Source of the DNA: Streptomyces sp. DHE7-1
Lineage (GTDB): Bacteria; Actinomycetota; Actinomycetes; Streptomycetales; Streptomycetaceae
Direction: 5' to 3'
Length of the DNA: 64,000 nucleotides
NCBI GenBank assembly: GCA_016432725.1
Contig: JACJDG010000003.1
Location: forward strand, 372,001 to 436,000
Within the stretch, counting starts at the first letter, position 1. Every line of letters begins with the position of its first letter. Both the position numbers and the translations under genes were made by a program. This document shows, piece by piece, positions 10,201-27,469 of the stretch. The notes under the pieces are model-generated. The model was not told the DNA's origin and ran no database searches. It saw only the letters and a program-made list of their open reading frames with translations.

Positions 10201-13200
10201 AACGAACGCGGCACCCGCCTTCAAAATCCCCAGCAAAGTGGCGATGAGATCCGGCGAACGCTCCAGACAGACAGCGATCAACGTGTCCGGCCCCACCCCG
10301 ATACCCCGCAGATGATGAGCGAGCTGATTCGCCCGCGCATTGACGTCGCCGTACGTCCAACGCCGCCCGCCACACGTGACCGCGACCGCATCAGGACACG
10401 CGGCCACACGCTCCTCAATGAGCCGATGAACCGTCGCCGTGTCCAGATACGGACCCACCACACCGTTCCACTCGACCAGAACCTCCCGCCGCTCCCCCTC
10501 CGTAAGCATGTTCAGCTCGGACAGACGCGCCCCCGGCGCGGCCGCCACCGACGCCGCCAGCGTCATGAAGTGGCCGGCCAACCGCTCGACCGTCTCCCGC
10601 TCGAACAGATCCGTCCGGTACTCCAGGGCCGCCAGCAGCTCACCGTCCGTCTCTGCCGCGGTCAGCTGGAGATCGAACTTGGCGTCCTGCCCGCCCACAC
10701 CGACCTGCTCGACCGTCAGGCCGGGCAGACTCCACGCGTTGTCGTCCGGAGTGTTCTGGAAGACGAACAGGGTCTGGAACAGAGGGTTGCGGGACAGGTC
10801 GCGATCAGGGGCCAGCTCATCGACGAGGCGTTCGAAGGGGAGGTCCTGGTGGTCGTAGGCACCGAGCGCGGTGTCCTTGACCCGGTTGAGGAGTTCGGTG
10901 AACGCCGGGTCGCCGGACAGGTCGGTGCGCAGGACGAGCGTGTTGACGAAGAAACCGATCAGATCCTCCGTCTCGGCACGGTTGCGGCCGGCGATCGGAG
11001 TGCCGACCGCGACGTCGTCCTGGCGGCAGTAGCGGGCCAGGACGATCTGGAACACGGACAGCAGGGCCATGAACAGGCTCGCCCCCTGCCCGCTCGCCGT
11101 CACCCGCAGCGCCTCCGCCACCTCCGACGGCACCGAGAAGTACACCGTCTCGCCCTCGGCACCCTCCCGCTCGGCCGGCCGACCGTGGTCGGTCGGCAGC
11201 TCCAGGGCCGCCACCCCGGCGAGGCGCTCGCGCCAGTACGCCAACTGCGTCTCCAGGAACTCTCCGCTGAGTTGCTCCCGCTGCCAGGCGGCGAAGTCCC
11301 CGTACTGGATCTGGAGTTCGGGCAGTTTCGCCTCGCACCCGGCGATGGCAGCCGCGTACAGCTCGCGCAGTTCGCGGGCCAGGATCCCGGAGGACCAGCC
11401 GTCCGAGACGATGTGGTGCAGCGTGATCAGCAGGTACTGGTCGTCGTCGGCGACACGAACCACGTCGACCCGGAGGAGCCGCCCGCCTTCGAGCTCGAAA
11501 GGCCGTCGCGCCTCGACTGCCATGATGTCCAGCGCGGCCGGCTCCCTGTCGGCCGTCGAAAGGGTCCGGGCGTCGTGCACCACCGGAGTGACCGACCACG
11601 GCGAGTCCACGATCTGCGCCGGACGACCCGAGCCGTCCGTGACGAACCGTGTCCGCAGCACCTCGTGCCGGGTCACCAGACCGGTGAACGCCACGCCCAG
11701 CGCCCCGGTGTCGAGCGCGCCCCGCACCCTCAGACCGAACGGCACGAGATATTCGGCGCTGCCCGGTGTCAGCTGGTCCAGGAACCACAGCCGTTGCTGC
11801 GCGAACGACAGCGGCAGTGGACCGCTGTCACGGTCGACCGGCACCAACGGCACCTCGTCGGCCGTCCCAAGCTCGCTCACAACCCCGGCCAGGCCGGCCG
11901 GTGTGGGCGAGGTGAAGAGGGCGCGCACCGGGACGTCCACCCCCAGCCGCTGCCGTAGACGCGACGTCACCTGCGTCGCGAGCAGTGAATGCCCGCCCAG
12001 TTCGAAGAAGTTGTCGTGGATGCCGACGGTGTCGACGCCCAGGACGTCGGACCACACACCCGCGAGGATCTCCTCCGTCGAGTTCCGGGGCGCGGTGTAG
12101 GTGGTGGCGAGTTCGGGCCGGTGGTGGTCGGGCGCGGGAAGGGCCTTGGTGTCGACCTTCCCGTTGGGTGTGAGGGGCAGTTGGTCGAGGGTGACGTAGC
12201 TGCTCGGGACCATGTAGTCCGGCAGCTGCCGCTGCAGGTGGGTGCGGAGTTCGGACGCATCCGGGTGCTGTCCCGGGATGGGCACGATGTAGGCGACCAG
12301 ACGCTTGTCACCGGGGGTGTCCTCGCGGACGGTGACGGCGGTGGTGTGGATGTGGGGGTGGGTGTTGAGGGCGGCTTCGATCTCGCCGAGTTCGATGCGG
12401 TAGCCGCGCAACTTGACCTGGTTGTCGATCCGGCCGATGAACTCAAGACTCCCGTCCGGCCGCCACTTGACCAGGTCCCCGTGTGGTAGATCCGGGGATC
12501 CGGGCGAGGCGGGCTCAGGGGATTGACCGTGAACCGCTGCTCGGTGAGTTCGGGCCGGTTGTGGTAGTGCCGGGCCAGGCAGATACCACCGAGCAGAGCA
12601 TGCCCGGGGATGCCGACGGGCGCCGGCTGGTTGTGATGGTCCACGACGTAGACGGTCGTGTTCGTGATGGGCCGGCCCAACGTCGTCGTCCCCCGTGCGG
12701 ATCGGGCTCCGTCGTCAGGCTCATCACGTTCGCCACCGACCCCTCCGTGGCGCCGTACTCGTTGCTGATCGTCGTCGCCGTGCTGCTGGCCTTCAGAAGG
12801 CGGGCGACGAGCTGGGGGTGAGGTTCTCACCACCGGCGACGATCGTGGTGATGTGATGGCGTGCGTCCCGACTCTCCAGGTGCGCGGCCAGAACCTCCAG
12901 GTGGGAGGGGGTGGCCTTCAGGAAACTGATCGGGGTGTTGGTGCAGATCAAATCGATCGCCGCGTCGAACGCCGTCTGATCCGGTCCGGTGACCGGGATC
13001 GCGAGCTGCTGGCCCTGGATCAACGGCAGGAACAACGCCGTGATCGTCAGATCGAACGTCACCGACGAATACAGAATGCTGCCGATGCCACCGGGGATCT
13101 GCGCCGGATAGTTCTGATCACACCAGTGCAGATAGTTGACGACACCACGGTGCTCCAGAGCGACACCCTTCGGCTTCCCCGTCGAACCCGACGTGTAGAT

Positions 13201-15105
13201 CACGTAGGCCAGATCGTCCGGCGAGGCAACAGGCCGCGGGTTCTCCGTCGAACCGGCCGGCCACTGGGAGTCCACCAGCAGCCGCGGGAACCCCTCCGGA
13301 ATACGCCCGGTAAGAGCGGAGCTGGTGACGACCAGCGGAGCATTCGCGTCCTCGACCATGTAGGTGATCCGGTCGGTCGGATAGTCCGGGTCCAGCGGAA
13401 CGAACGCGGCACCCGCCTTCAAAATCCCCAGCAAAGTGGCGATGAGATCCGGCGAGCGCTCCAGACAGACAGCGATCAACGTGTCCGGCCCGACCCCGAC
13501 ACCCCGCAGATGATAAGCGAGCTGATTCGCCCGCGCGTTGATGTCCCCGTAGGTCCAACGCCGCCCGCCATACGTGACCGCGACCGCATCAGGACCCGCG
13601 GCCACACGCTCCTCGATGAGCCGGTGAACGGTCGCCGTGTCCGGATACGGACCCGCCACACCGTTCCACTCGACCAGAACCTCCCTCCGCTCCCCTCCGT
13701 AAGCATGTTCAGCTCGGACAGACGCGCCCCGGCGCGGCCGCCACCGACGCCGCCAGCGTCATGAAGTGGCCGGCCAACCGCTCGATCGTCGCCCGCTCGA
13801 ACAGATCCGTCCGGTACTCCAGCACCGCACGGAGGCCGTCCGGCGACTCGACCGCCGTCAGCGTCAGGTCGAACTTGGCGACGCCCCGCTCGATCTCCAC
13901 CGGCTGCGTCCGCGTGCCCGACAGCTCCCATGCCTGGCCTTCCGCGCTGCCCGGCGCCTGGAGGACGAACATCGTCTGGAACAGCGGGTTGCGGGACAGG
14001 TCGCGATCAGGGGCGAGTTCTTCCACGAGGCGTTCGAAGGGTAGGTCCTGGTGGTCGTAGGCGCCGAGCGCGGTGTCCTTGACCCGGGCCAGCAGCTCGG
14101 TGAACGCCGGGTCGCCGGACAGATCGGTGCGCAGGACGAGCGTGTTGACGAAGAAACCAATCAGATCCTCCGTCTCGGCACGGTTGCGGCCGGCGACCGG
14201 GGTGCCGACCGCGACGTCGTCCTGGCGGCAGTAGCGGGCCAGGACGATCTGGAACACGGACAGCAGGGCCATGAACAGGCTCGCGCCCTGCCCGCTCGCC
14301 GTCGCCCGCAGCGCCTCCGCCACCTCCGACGGCACCGAGAAGGTGACCACGTCACCGCGGCCGCTCGGCTGCGCCGGACGCTGGTGGTCGGTGGGGAGCT
14401 CGAGCGGTGTCACGTGGGCGAGGCGCTCGCGCCAGTAGGCCAGTTGGCTCTCCAGGGAGTCGCCGCTCAGCCGGTCCCGCTGCCAGGCGGCGAAGTCCGC
14501 GTACTGGATGGGGAGTTCGGGCAGCGACGCCTCACGTCCGTTGACCGCGGCCGCGTACAGCTCGCGCAGTTCGCGGGCCAGGATCCCGGAGGACCAGCCG
14601 TCCGAAACGATGTGATGCACCGTCAGTAGAAGGAAGTGGTCGTCGTCCGCGAGGCGCACGACGTCGGCCCGCAGGAGCCGGCCGGTGTCCAGGTCGAACG
14701 GCCGTGTCGCCTCGGCTCGCAGCAATTCACCCGCGCGGGTCTCCGCGTCCTTCTCGGCCCGCAGGTCGTGGACCGTGACCTCCACCGGCCAGGGTGCGGT
14801 GATCACCTGCCGCGGCGTGCCGTTGTCGTCCGCCGGGAAGGCCGTCCGGAGCACCTCGTGCCGGGCCACCAGGGCCGACAGCGCCGTGCCGAGCGCGGGG
14901 ACGTCCAGCGCGCCCTGCACGCGCAGCACCGTCGGCACCAGGTATTCCGCGCTGTCCGGGGTCAACCGGTCCAGGAACCAGAGCCGCTGCTGTGCGAACG
15001 ACAGCGGCAGCGGACCCCCTCCCGGTCGGTGCGTGCGATCCGGGCCGCTTCCGCACGCCGCCGCATGCGGGACAGCAGCCGTGCCTCCACCGAGTTCTCG
15101 CCCAT
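7234..15105 (-). CDS. NRPS two modules: C-A(Asx)-PCP-C-A(Asx)-PCP-E
   Basis: About 2,625 residues after repair. Order by nucleotide: C about 14990-13715 (HHIVSDG), A about 13680-12190, PCP about 12110-11900 (LGGHSLLA), C about 11830-10520 (HHIVSDG), A about 10495-8960, PCP about 8900-8730 (LGGDSIIS, the form usual before epimerases), and an epimerisation domain about 8655-7255. The E domain has HHLAVDGVSW, EGHGRE, RTVGWFTSVFPV and PGKGVGYGILR. Both A domains read D-L-T-K-V-G-E-V-A-K, Asn/Asp-like, so the second residue should become D. The start is ATG 15105 with AGAGGA upstream. Breaks near 15018, 13728, 13695, 12816, 12692 and 12477 lie in the first module; 12411-7234 is uninterrupted. Confidence 0.9.
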
Positions 15106-15152
15106 GATGTTCCGTCCTCTTCGTCTTCTCGCGTGGGCAATGGGCCGCTGGT

Positions 15153-21904
<6,752 letters not shown>

Positions 21905-22166
21905 GTGTCCACCAGTTCCTCGTCATCGACCGTTCGCGAAAACCCCTCGGAAACTCAGCCGAATCCGATGCTCGCAGAGCGATCTTGACGAGATAACTGG
22001 TTACTTCTGCCCGCCGGACGTGGACACTTCTGACCGTCGGGACGTGGGCACTTCGCCCCTCGGAGGCGTGGACGCGGTGGGGATCCGCCGGCCGGTCGGG
22101 CGCCGTGACGCGGGATCGGCGCCGGGTGCGGTCCAACGCCCGCCGGCGCCGATCCCGTACCGCCGC
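21905..22166 (-). promoter_or_regulatory. Upstream region of the NRPS operon
   Basis: 262 nt between the exporter stop and the NRPS ATG. The 21985-22005 stretch is AT-richer than its surroundings and holds TAACTGGTTA, a 4-2-4 inverted repeat. Two direct repeats of the form GACGTGGRCACTTC occur near 22018 and 22041. A GGTGGA ribosome-binding-like sequence precedes the ATG. It is a plausible NRPS promoter; no firm -10/-35 was assigned. Confidence 0.4.
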
Positions 22167-23555
22167 CTACGCGGCCGCCGCCTTCACCGGGACGACAGCC
22201 GTACCGTCCGTGCCGTCGGTGCCGTGCGCGGTGCCGACGGGGCTCGCGTCGGACACCGTCCGTTTGCGCATGCCCGCCCACTCCCGGTTCAGGGCCGGCA
22301 CCCCGATGGCGACGAGGTAGAGCCCGCCCACGATCCACAGCGCGCCAGAGGTGCCCGCCACCGTCACCAGTCCCGCGCCGAGCAGCCCGCCGAACGGGAT
22401 GCCCGCCCACGTGACGGCCTGGGCCAGCGTCTTGACCCGCCCCAGCAGTGGAGTGGGGATCAGCTCGTACGTCAAGGCCCCCACGATCGGATTGACGAAT
22501 CCCGATCCGAGGCCGCCCACCGCGAGCACCGCCAGCACCAGCCACAGCGGTGCCCCCGTGGCCATGGCCACGAAGCGCGGGACGCCGCCCAGGGTGAAGC
22601 CGATCAGGTAGACGGCACGCCGGGGCAGCCGTTCGGCCACCCCCGCGGCCACGAGCGCGGCGATGATCGACGTCGCGGCGAAGACGCTGACCACCAGCCC
22701 GATGGCCTCCGCGCCGTTGCCCGTCTCCTTCGCCCAGACCGGCAGCAGCACGGACATGAAGGCCTGGTCGAGCAGGTTGGTCGCGGCGAGCATGCACACG
22801 ATGGAGCGCAGCAGTCTGGCGTCGCGCAGGAACACGGCGCCTTGCCGCAGCCGCGAGAGATAGCCCTCGGCCTCCTCGACCTGCGTCTCGTGCGGCTCGG
22901 GAACCGGGTCGCTGAGCGTGGTGGAGACGACCAGCGCCGACACGCCGAACAGACAGGCGGTGATCCACAGGGCGTAGAGGCTGCCGAAGGAGGCGACGAC
23001 GACACCGGCGACGGCCGGTCCGATGGTCGTCGCGGTCCGTTCGACCGCCGCCGACAGCCCGGTCCCCCGTTCCAGCGGCACCCGGGCCGCGCGGGTGGCC
23101 GCCGGCACGAAGAGTCCCTTGGCCCCGTTGGCCGGGCCGTCCGCCGCGCCGACCACGGCCAGCAGCCCCAGCAGCAGGCCGAAGGACAGGTGCCCGGTGA
23201 GGTAGAGCAGCGGGGCGGTGGCCGTCGCGAGGGTGGAGGCGAGGTCGCCGGCCACGCTGATGCGCTTGGGGCCGATCCGGTCGATGATCGGCCCCGCGAG
23301 TGCCTGGGCCAACACGTAGGGCACGATCTGGCAGAAGGCGACCAGACCGGTCTTGCCGACGCTGCCGGTCGTCGTCAGGACGAACCACGGCAGGGCGATC
23401 GAGAGCACCCGGTTGGCCGACAGGGCCGCCGCGTTGGCCGACAGCATGCCGACCAGTCCGCGCAGGACCCGGGTCCCGTCGGCGGGGGCGTCCGGGGAGG
23501 GCGTACGTGTGCCACTGTCCGCCGCCTGCTGGGCGGCCGCGTGCCGAGAGGTCAT
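22167..23555 (-). CDS. MFS transporter (probable drug exporter)
   Basis: 462 residues with about 12 hydrophobic segments. It has an enterobactin-exporter/MFS_3-like layout: RVLSIALPWFVLTTTGS in helix 1 and the loop DRIGPKRISVAGD between helices 2 and 3. Proteins of this type expel small molecules by proton antiport. The start at ATG 23555 lies 5 nt after the regulator's stop, so the two form one operon. Position directly upstream of the NRPS on the same strand makes it a candidate peptide exporter or self-resistance gene; alternatively the regulator-exporter pair is an independent drug-response module. Confidence 0.85.
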   Translation of the reverse strand: MTSRHAAAQQAADSGTRTPSPDAPADGTRVLRGLVGMLSANAAALSANRVLSIALPWFVLTTTGSVGKTGLVAFCQIVPYVLAQALAGPIIDRIGPKRISVAGDLASTLATATAPLLYLTGHLSFGLLLGLLAVVGAADGPANGAKGLFVPAATRAARVPLERGTGLSAAVERTATTIGPAVAGVVVASFGSLYALWITACLFGVSALVVSTTLSDPVPEPHETQVEEAEGYLSRLRQGAVFLRDARLLRSIVCMLAATNLLDQAFMSVLLPVWAKETGNGAEAIGLVVSVFAATSIIAALVAAGVAERLPRRAVYLIGFTLGGVPRFVAMATGAPLWLVLAVLAVGGLGSGFVNPIVGALTYELIPTPLLGRVKTLAQAVTWAGIPFGGLLGAGLVTVAGTSGALWIVGGLYLVAIGVPALNREWAGMRKRTVSDASPVGTAHGTDGTDGTAVVPVKAAAA

Positions 23556-23560
23556 CTTTC

Positions 23561-24177
23561 TCACTCCGAGTCGGTGGGGTGGGAGACGTGCCGGTCCGCA
23601 CTGGTGGGAAACAACTGGAACTGGAAGGCGACCCGCGCCGCGCCCTCGGGGAGCGGCGAACCCCCGGTTTCCGGCGCAGAGTTGCGCCGTCGGAGCAGTT
23701 GGTGGATCTCCGCCGACAGCTCCTCGGCCTCGGCGGGTGTGAGCGTGAGCACGTAGTCGCCGAACTCCTGGGCGTCGCGCCATTCGGGGGCAGCGCGGCC
23801 GTCGCGTCGATGGCGGTGGCCATCGCGTCGGACCAGACCCGGCCGAGCGCCTGCAAGTAGGCGACGCCCAGACCGTCGTCGTCCGCCAGTACCGAGTCGT
23901 CCGTCACGACCGTGTTGACGTGCGCCGCCTGCCACCAGCGTTCCCGGCGGCCACCCCGGGACGGCGCCTCGACGATGAAGCCGTACTCGGCGAGCTGGCG
24001 CAGGTGGTAGCTGGTCGCGCCGGTGTTCAGGTCCAGGCGCCGGGCGAGCGTGGTGGCCGTGGCCGGCCCCTCCGTCCGCAGGACCGTCAGGATGCGGACC
24101 CGCAGCGGGTGTGCGACGCCCCGCAGGTTGCGCGCGGTCAGTTGCACCTGCGGGGCTGCTCGGGAAGTTCCATGCAT
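23561..24177 (-). CDS. ArsR-like winged-helix transcriptional regulator
   Basis: About 205 residues. The N-terminal winged helix (residues about 15-80) carries HPLRVRILTVLR, DLNTGATSYHLRQLAEYGFI and a basic wing SRGGRRERWW, the HTH_20/ArsR pattern. The C-terminal half resembles ligand or dimer regions of such regulators. No metal-binding ELCVCDL motif is present. One break near 23787 (CCCCC) is fixed by one base. The ATG at 24177 has no clear ribosome-binding site, so the transcript may be nearly leaderless. It is co-transcribed with the exporter and preceded by a triple operator, so autoregulated repression is likely. Confidence 0.8.
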
Positions 24178-24191
24178 CTCAAGGTAGTTGA

Positions 24192-24233
24192 CACAGACTT
24201 CTGTGCACAGACTTCTGTGCACAGAAGTCTGTG
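24192..24233. promoter_or_regulatory. Three abutting 14-bp operator copies
   Basis: CACAGACTTCTGTG occurs at 24192-24205 and 24206-24219, and its exact reverse complement at 24220-24233, with no gaps. Each copy is itself a dyad, CACAGA-N2-TCTGTG. The array ends 15 nt before the regulator ATG and covers its expected promoter. A TTGACA hexamer (24188-24193, plus strand) overlaps the edge. Best read as the binding array of the adjacent ArsR-like protein. Confidence 0.8.
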
Positions 24234-24333
24234 CGGTCGCCGAGGTGACTGGTTCTCGGCGGCATGTGGCCTGATCTCCGCTACGTCCGGGACCCCGGAC
24301 ATGGGGCCGAACGGGTTCGCACGGCACGGTCCT

Positions 24334-24747
24334 TCACGTCGTGGTCCATCGGCCGCCGGATCGGTGCGCGGTGGAGACGACCGCGGTGTTCGCTCCGACG
24401 ACGACGGCGACGGCGCACCAGGCGGGGACGTCGAGGTGCTGTCCCAGTACGGCCATGCCGACCAGGGCCGCGACGACTGGGTTGACGCTCATGAACACAC
24501 CGAAGAAGTGCGCCGGGACGCGGCGCAGGGCCAGCAGGTCGGCGAGGAACGGCACCGCCGAGGAGAGCACCCCGGCCACAAGCGCGCGGCCCAGGGCCGT
24601 CGGTGTCGGCCGGTGGTGCCACAACACCCAGGCGCCGACCGGCAGATAGAGGGCGCCGGAGACCGCCGCCACGGTGGCCGGCCCCTCGAGGCCGGGCAGC
24701 CGGGCGCCGACGGTCCGGTTGAGCAGGATGTAGCAGCCCCAGCACGC
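24334..24747 (-). pseudogene. 5'-truncated EamA/RhtA-type permease remnant
   Basis: The frame encodes ACWGCYILLNRTVG and then four to five hydrophobic segments ending in AVVVGANTAV. This matches only the C-terminal half of the roughly 290-residue EamA (DMT) exporters. The preceding sequence lacks membrane segments in any frame, so about 150 N-terminal residues are missing, more than one base error could explain. No start codon or ribosome-binding site fits the first residues. Confidence 0.65.
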
Positions 24748-24796
24748 CCTTGGCCGAGGGCCGAGACGCCGCGGTGAGCCGGCCCCGACCGGCGTC

Positions 24797-24827
24797 GCCC
24801 TTCCGCCCGGAAGTCCGGCGGAAGGGC
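24797..24827. terminator. Hairpin after the VOC gene
   Basis: 11-bp stem GCCCTTCCGCC/GGCGGAAGGGC with a 9-nt loop. It lies 60 nt beyond the VOC stop on the minus strand. Confidence 0.6.
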
Positions 24828-24886
24828 GGCGCCGGGACAGGTGACACCCGATGGCGCGCCCGCGGCACCCGGAGCGCGGCCGCGCT

Positions 24887-25664
24887 CTACAGCGGAGTGG
24901 GCTTGATCATGGCGAACGGGGCGCCCTGCGGATCGGCGACCACCGTCATACGGCCGGCCATCATGTCGAACGGCGGCACCAGCACCGTGCCGTTGCGCTT
25001 GACCAGCGCGTCCACGGTGGAGTCGACGTCGTCGACCGCGAAGTAGGTCAGCCAGTGCGCCGGGGTGCCGGGCGGGTCGTTGGCGAGGAGGGTGGCGCCC
25101 CCGACCGTACGCCCGCCGATCCGCAGCTCCCAGTAGGAGTCCGCGCCCTCCATCGGCTCGATCTCGATGCCGAACGCCTCGCCGTAGAAGGCGGTGGCCC
25201 CGAGCACGTCGCTGGTGTGCAGCTCGTTCCAGGTCAGCGCGCCGGCCTCGTTGACCACCCGGGCGCCGTGGAACTCACCGGGCTGCCAGACCCCGAACAC
25301 CGCGCCCTGGGGTCGGCGGCCACCAGCATCCGGCCGAGCGTGCCGACGTCCATCACCGGGACGAGCAGGGTGCCGCCCGCGGCGACGATGGCGTCCTGGG
25401 TCGCCGGCGCGTCGGTGCTGGCCAGGTAGCTGGTCCAGACGGTAGGCGGCTCCGGGGCTCCCTCGGGCCCATCGCCGGCCCGATCCCGGCCACCGCCTTG
25501 CCGTTCAGCTCGCAGACCGCGTAACCGCCGAACTCGGCCGGACCTCGCTGGCCCTGCCAGCCGAGTAGGTCACGGTAGAAGTCCAGCGCGGCCTGCTGAT
25601 CCTTCGCCATCAGGTCGACCCAGCACGGTGTGCCGGTCGGATACGGAGTGGTGACTTCCACCAT
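24887..25664 (-). CDS. Two-domain VOC (glyoxalase/bleomycin-resistance) family protein
   Basis: About 259 residues after repair. The N-terminal VOC domain begins with PTGTPCWVDLMAKDQQAAL and a DFYRDLLGW motif. The second starts near ALTWNELHTSDVLGATAFY and contains DPQGAPFAMI. Tandem-VOC proteins of this kind are common in Streptomyces; members bind metal or small ligands, and the substrate is unknown. The start at ATG 25664 has GAAAGG upstream. Breaks at about 25460 (CCC) and 25312 (CCCC) are each restored by one C. Conserved sequence continues through both, so I treat the gene as intact. Confidence 0.8.
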
Positions 25665-25739
25665 CTTTCACCCTTTCTCGCACAGTGTGTCCGCCAGCCT
25701 TCCGCCGGAGCCGGTGTTCCGCCCGCCCGACACGCCGTC

Positions 25740-26186
25740 GCCCGTCGCCTGCTCCTGCCGCAGCGCCCCTCCTCCGCACGATCCGCACGGCGGACGGCGA
25801 TCGACGCCGCCACCGACGCCGCGCGGGCCGCGCTGAGCGCCGCCGAGAAGGAGAACCAGCGCGTCACCGTCGCCGTCGTGGACCGCAACGGCAGCACCGT
25901 CGTCACCCTGCGGGGCGACGGCGCCGGTCCGCAGTCCTACGACTCCGCGATCAGGAAGGCGTACACCGCCGTCTCGCGTAACGTCCCGACCTCCGAACCG
26001 GCCGAGCGCCTCGCACAGGCCCCGAACCGCAAGGACATACCCGGCACCCTCTTCCTGGCCGGTGGTGCCCCCGTGGCCGCCGCCGGCTCCCCGATCGCGG
26101 GCATCGGCGTAGCGGGCGCCCCTTCCGGCGGCCTGGACGAGAAGTTCGCGCGCGCCGGCGTCGCCGCGATCGCCCAGGAGCACTGA
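25740..26186 (+). CDS. GlcG/HbpS family (DUF336) protein, 5' end uncertain
   Basis: From about 25794 the frame is a clear HbpS/GlcG domain: RVTVAVVDRNGSTVV, SAIRKAYTAVS-like region, GTLFLAGGAPV, and GIGVAGAPSG with a final FARAGVAA helix. HbpS proteins bind haem or cofactors, and some act with SenS/SenR redox sensing. I find no ATG or GTG in frame with a ribosome-binding site upstream; the frame stays open to 25680 without a signal peptide. The start is either lost or displaced by another single-base error. The gene diverges from the VOC gene. Confidence 0.65.
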   Translation, partial: ARRLLLPQRPSSARSARRTAIDAATDAARAALSAAEKENQRVTVAVVDRNGSTVVTLRGDGAGPQSYDSAIRKAYTAVSRNVPTSEPAERLAQAPNRKDIPGTLFLAGGAPVAAAGSPIAGIGVAGAPSGGLDEKFARAGVAAIAQEH

Positions 26187-26242
26187 CCCGCCGCTCGCCG
26201 GCCCCGGCCGGGCATCGCCCCGGCGAGTCGCACCGGGACGGG

Positions 26243-26275
26243 CTCGGGGAGTCCGTGTCGCGCGGGCTCCCCGAG
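26243..26275. terminator. Hairpin between convergent genes
   Basis: 9-bp stem CTCGGGGAG/CTCCCCGAG with a 15-nt loop. It lies between the HbpS-like gene and the amidotransferase, which run towards each other. Confidence 0.6.
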
Positions 26276-26320
26276 TCCTCGCGTCCTGGGTCTTCGGACC
26301 CGGTTTCCGGACCGGGCGGA

Positions 26321-27190
26321 CTAGGCGGCCTTCTGTGAGGCGGCCGCCCCGGGATGAAGGTCGTCGAGGGTGAGCTGGTGCGCCGGCGGATCCGGCAGGA
26401 TGATGTGGCGACCCACGTGCAGGTCGATGCCGACGTGGAGGAGTTCGCCCGGTTCCAGGAGGCGCCAGTCGGGGTGGTCGTCCATCCGCTCGCTGGCGAC
26501 GATGACGGCGGGATGCTCGGCGAGGGCGGCCGAGTGGACGCGCATACGCCCGTGACTGCCGCTGTGATCGAGATGCCGGTCGCCGTGCCGGCCACCCGCC
26601 GGACGCTGAAGGACATACAGCGCGTGGGTGTCCGGGTAGCGCAGCGCCCACAGCTCCTGGGGCGTGATGAGGATCAGGTTCATGGCGAAGACGGGCAGGT
26701 TCGCGGCGATCCACCGGGCGGCCTGCCGGATGCCCTCGGTGACGTCACCGCCGCTGCGCCGGGTCTCCCGGGTGATCAGGGCGAAGAAGCGCTCGGAGTC
26801 GGTGTCGCCGCCGACCAGCGACCGGTCCTCGCCCAGGTGGTCGTCGAGCGCGTCGAGGCCCTCGATCACGCCGTTGTGCGCGAAGAGCCGCCCGTCCTGC
26901 TCGAAGGGGTGGGTGTTGCGGACGTCGAGGCTGCCGGTCGAGGCGTACCGCACATGGGCGATGAAGGTCGCGGACTCGTCCCGCCGGGCCTCCTCGGCGA
27001 AGGCACGGTCGCGGTACGCGGCGATGGGGGCCTTGTCGACGCGCGGGGTGCCGTCGGAGGAGAAACGGCCGAGACCGGTGCCGTCGGGGTCGCGGTGACT
27101 CTGCCGACTGAGGCTGTCGGGGGCGTCCAGCAGCCAGAACGTGGCGTGCGTACGGAGTGGAGCGCTGCTGAGGCCGAAGAGGCGGCACAT
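26321..27190 (-). CDS. Class II glutamine amidotransferase (YafJ-type)
   Basis: 289 residues. It begins MCRLFG, so Cys2 becomes the N-terminal nucleophile after Met removal. It continues with HVRYASTG, NTHPFEQDGR and FAHNGVIEG, the classic Ntn-hydrolase amidotransferase motifs. There is no attached synthetase domain; such stand-alone YafJ/Gat-type proteins hydrolyse glutamine or a gamma-glutamyl bond in unknown pathways. An upstream in-frame extension exists, but ATG 27190 is fixed by the need for an N-terminal cysteine. It is monocistronic on the minus strand, facing the HbpS-like gene. Confidence 0.88.
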   Translation of the reverse strand: MCRLFGLSSAPLRTHATFWLLDAPDSLSRQSHRDPDGTGLGRFSSDGTPRVDKAPIAAYRDRAFAEEARRDESATFIAHVRYASTGSLDVRNTHPFEQDGRLFAHNGVIEGLDALDDHLGEDRSLVGGDTDSERFFALITRETRRSGGDVTEGIRQAARWIAANLPVFAMNLILITPQELWALRYPDTHALYVLQRPAGGRHGDRHLDHSGSHGRMRVHSAALAEHPAVIVASERMDDHPDWRLLEPGELLHVGIDLHVGRHIILPDPPAHQLTLDDLHPGAAASQKAA

Positions 27191-27469
27191 GGTTTCCTCC
27201 GTAACGGCCCGCTTCCGACGGGCTGCCGACCGGGTTTCCCCGCACTGACGCGCCATGCGCCCGAAGAACCCCGGCCCGCTCTGGCCGGCGCTCGTCCCCT
27301 CAGCATCGGGCACGGTGTGAGCGTCGGCGAGCGGGCCCGCGGGGCACGTGCGGAGGGGAGCCCGTGGCGGGCGTGTGGGCGGGCGGCGAGCATCCCCGCG
27401 GCCGGGCGCAAGGGGATCACCCGGTGGCCCTTTCGTCCGGGTCGACCGCCTGGTACGGGTGCGTGCCGA

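Noticed and set aside
9100..11958. Very long plus-strand open frames over the NRPS (also 15666-18479 and 18740-21988)
   Set aside because: Antisense shadows of the NRPS, full of Arg/Gly/Asp low complexity; conserved NRPS motifs lie on the minus strand.
24192..24233. Leader peptide or coding repeat
   Set aside because: A frame reads through the array, but the exact inverted third copy and the regulator ATG downstream fit operators better.
24281..24868. 195-residue minus-strand frame over the EamA remnant
   Set aside because: Arg/Pro-rich shadow; the EamA motifs are in a different frame.
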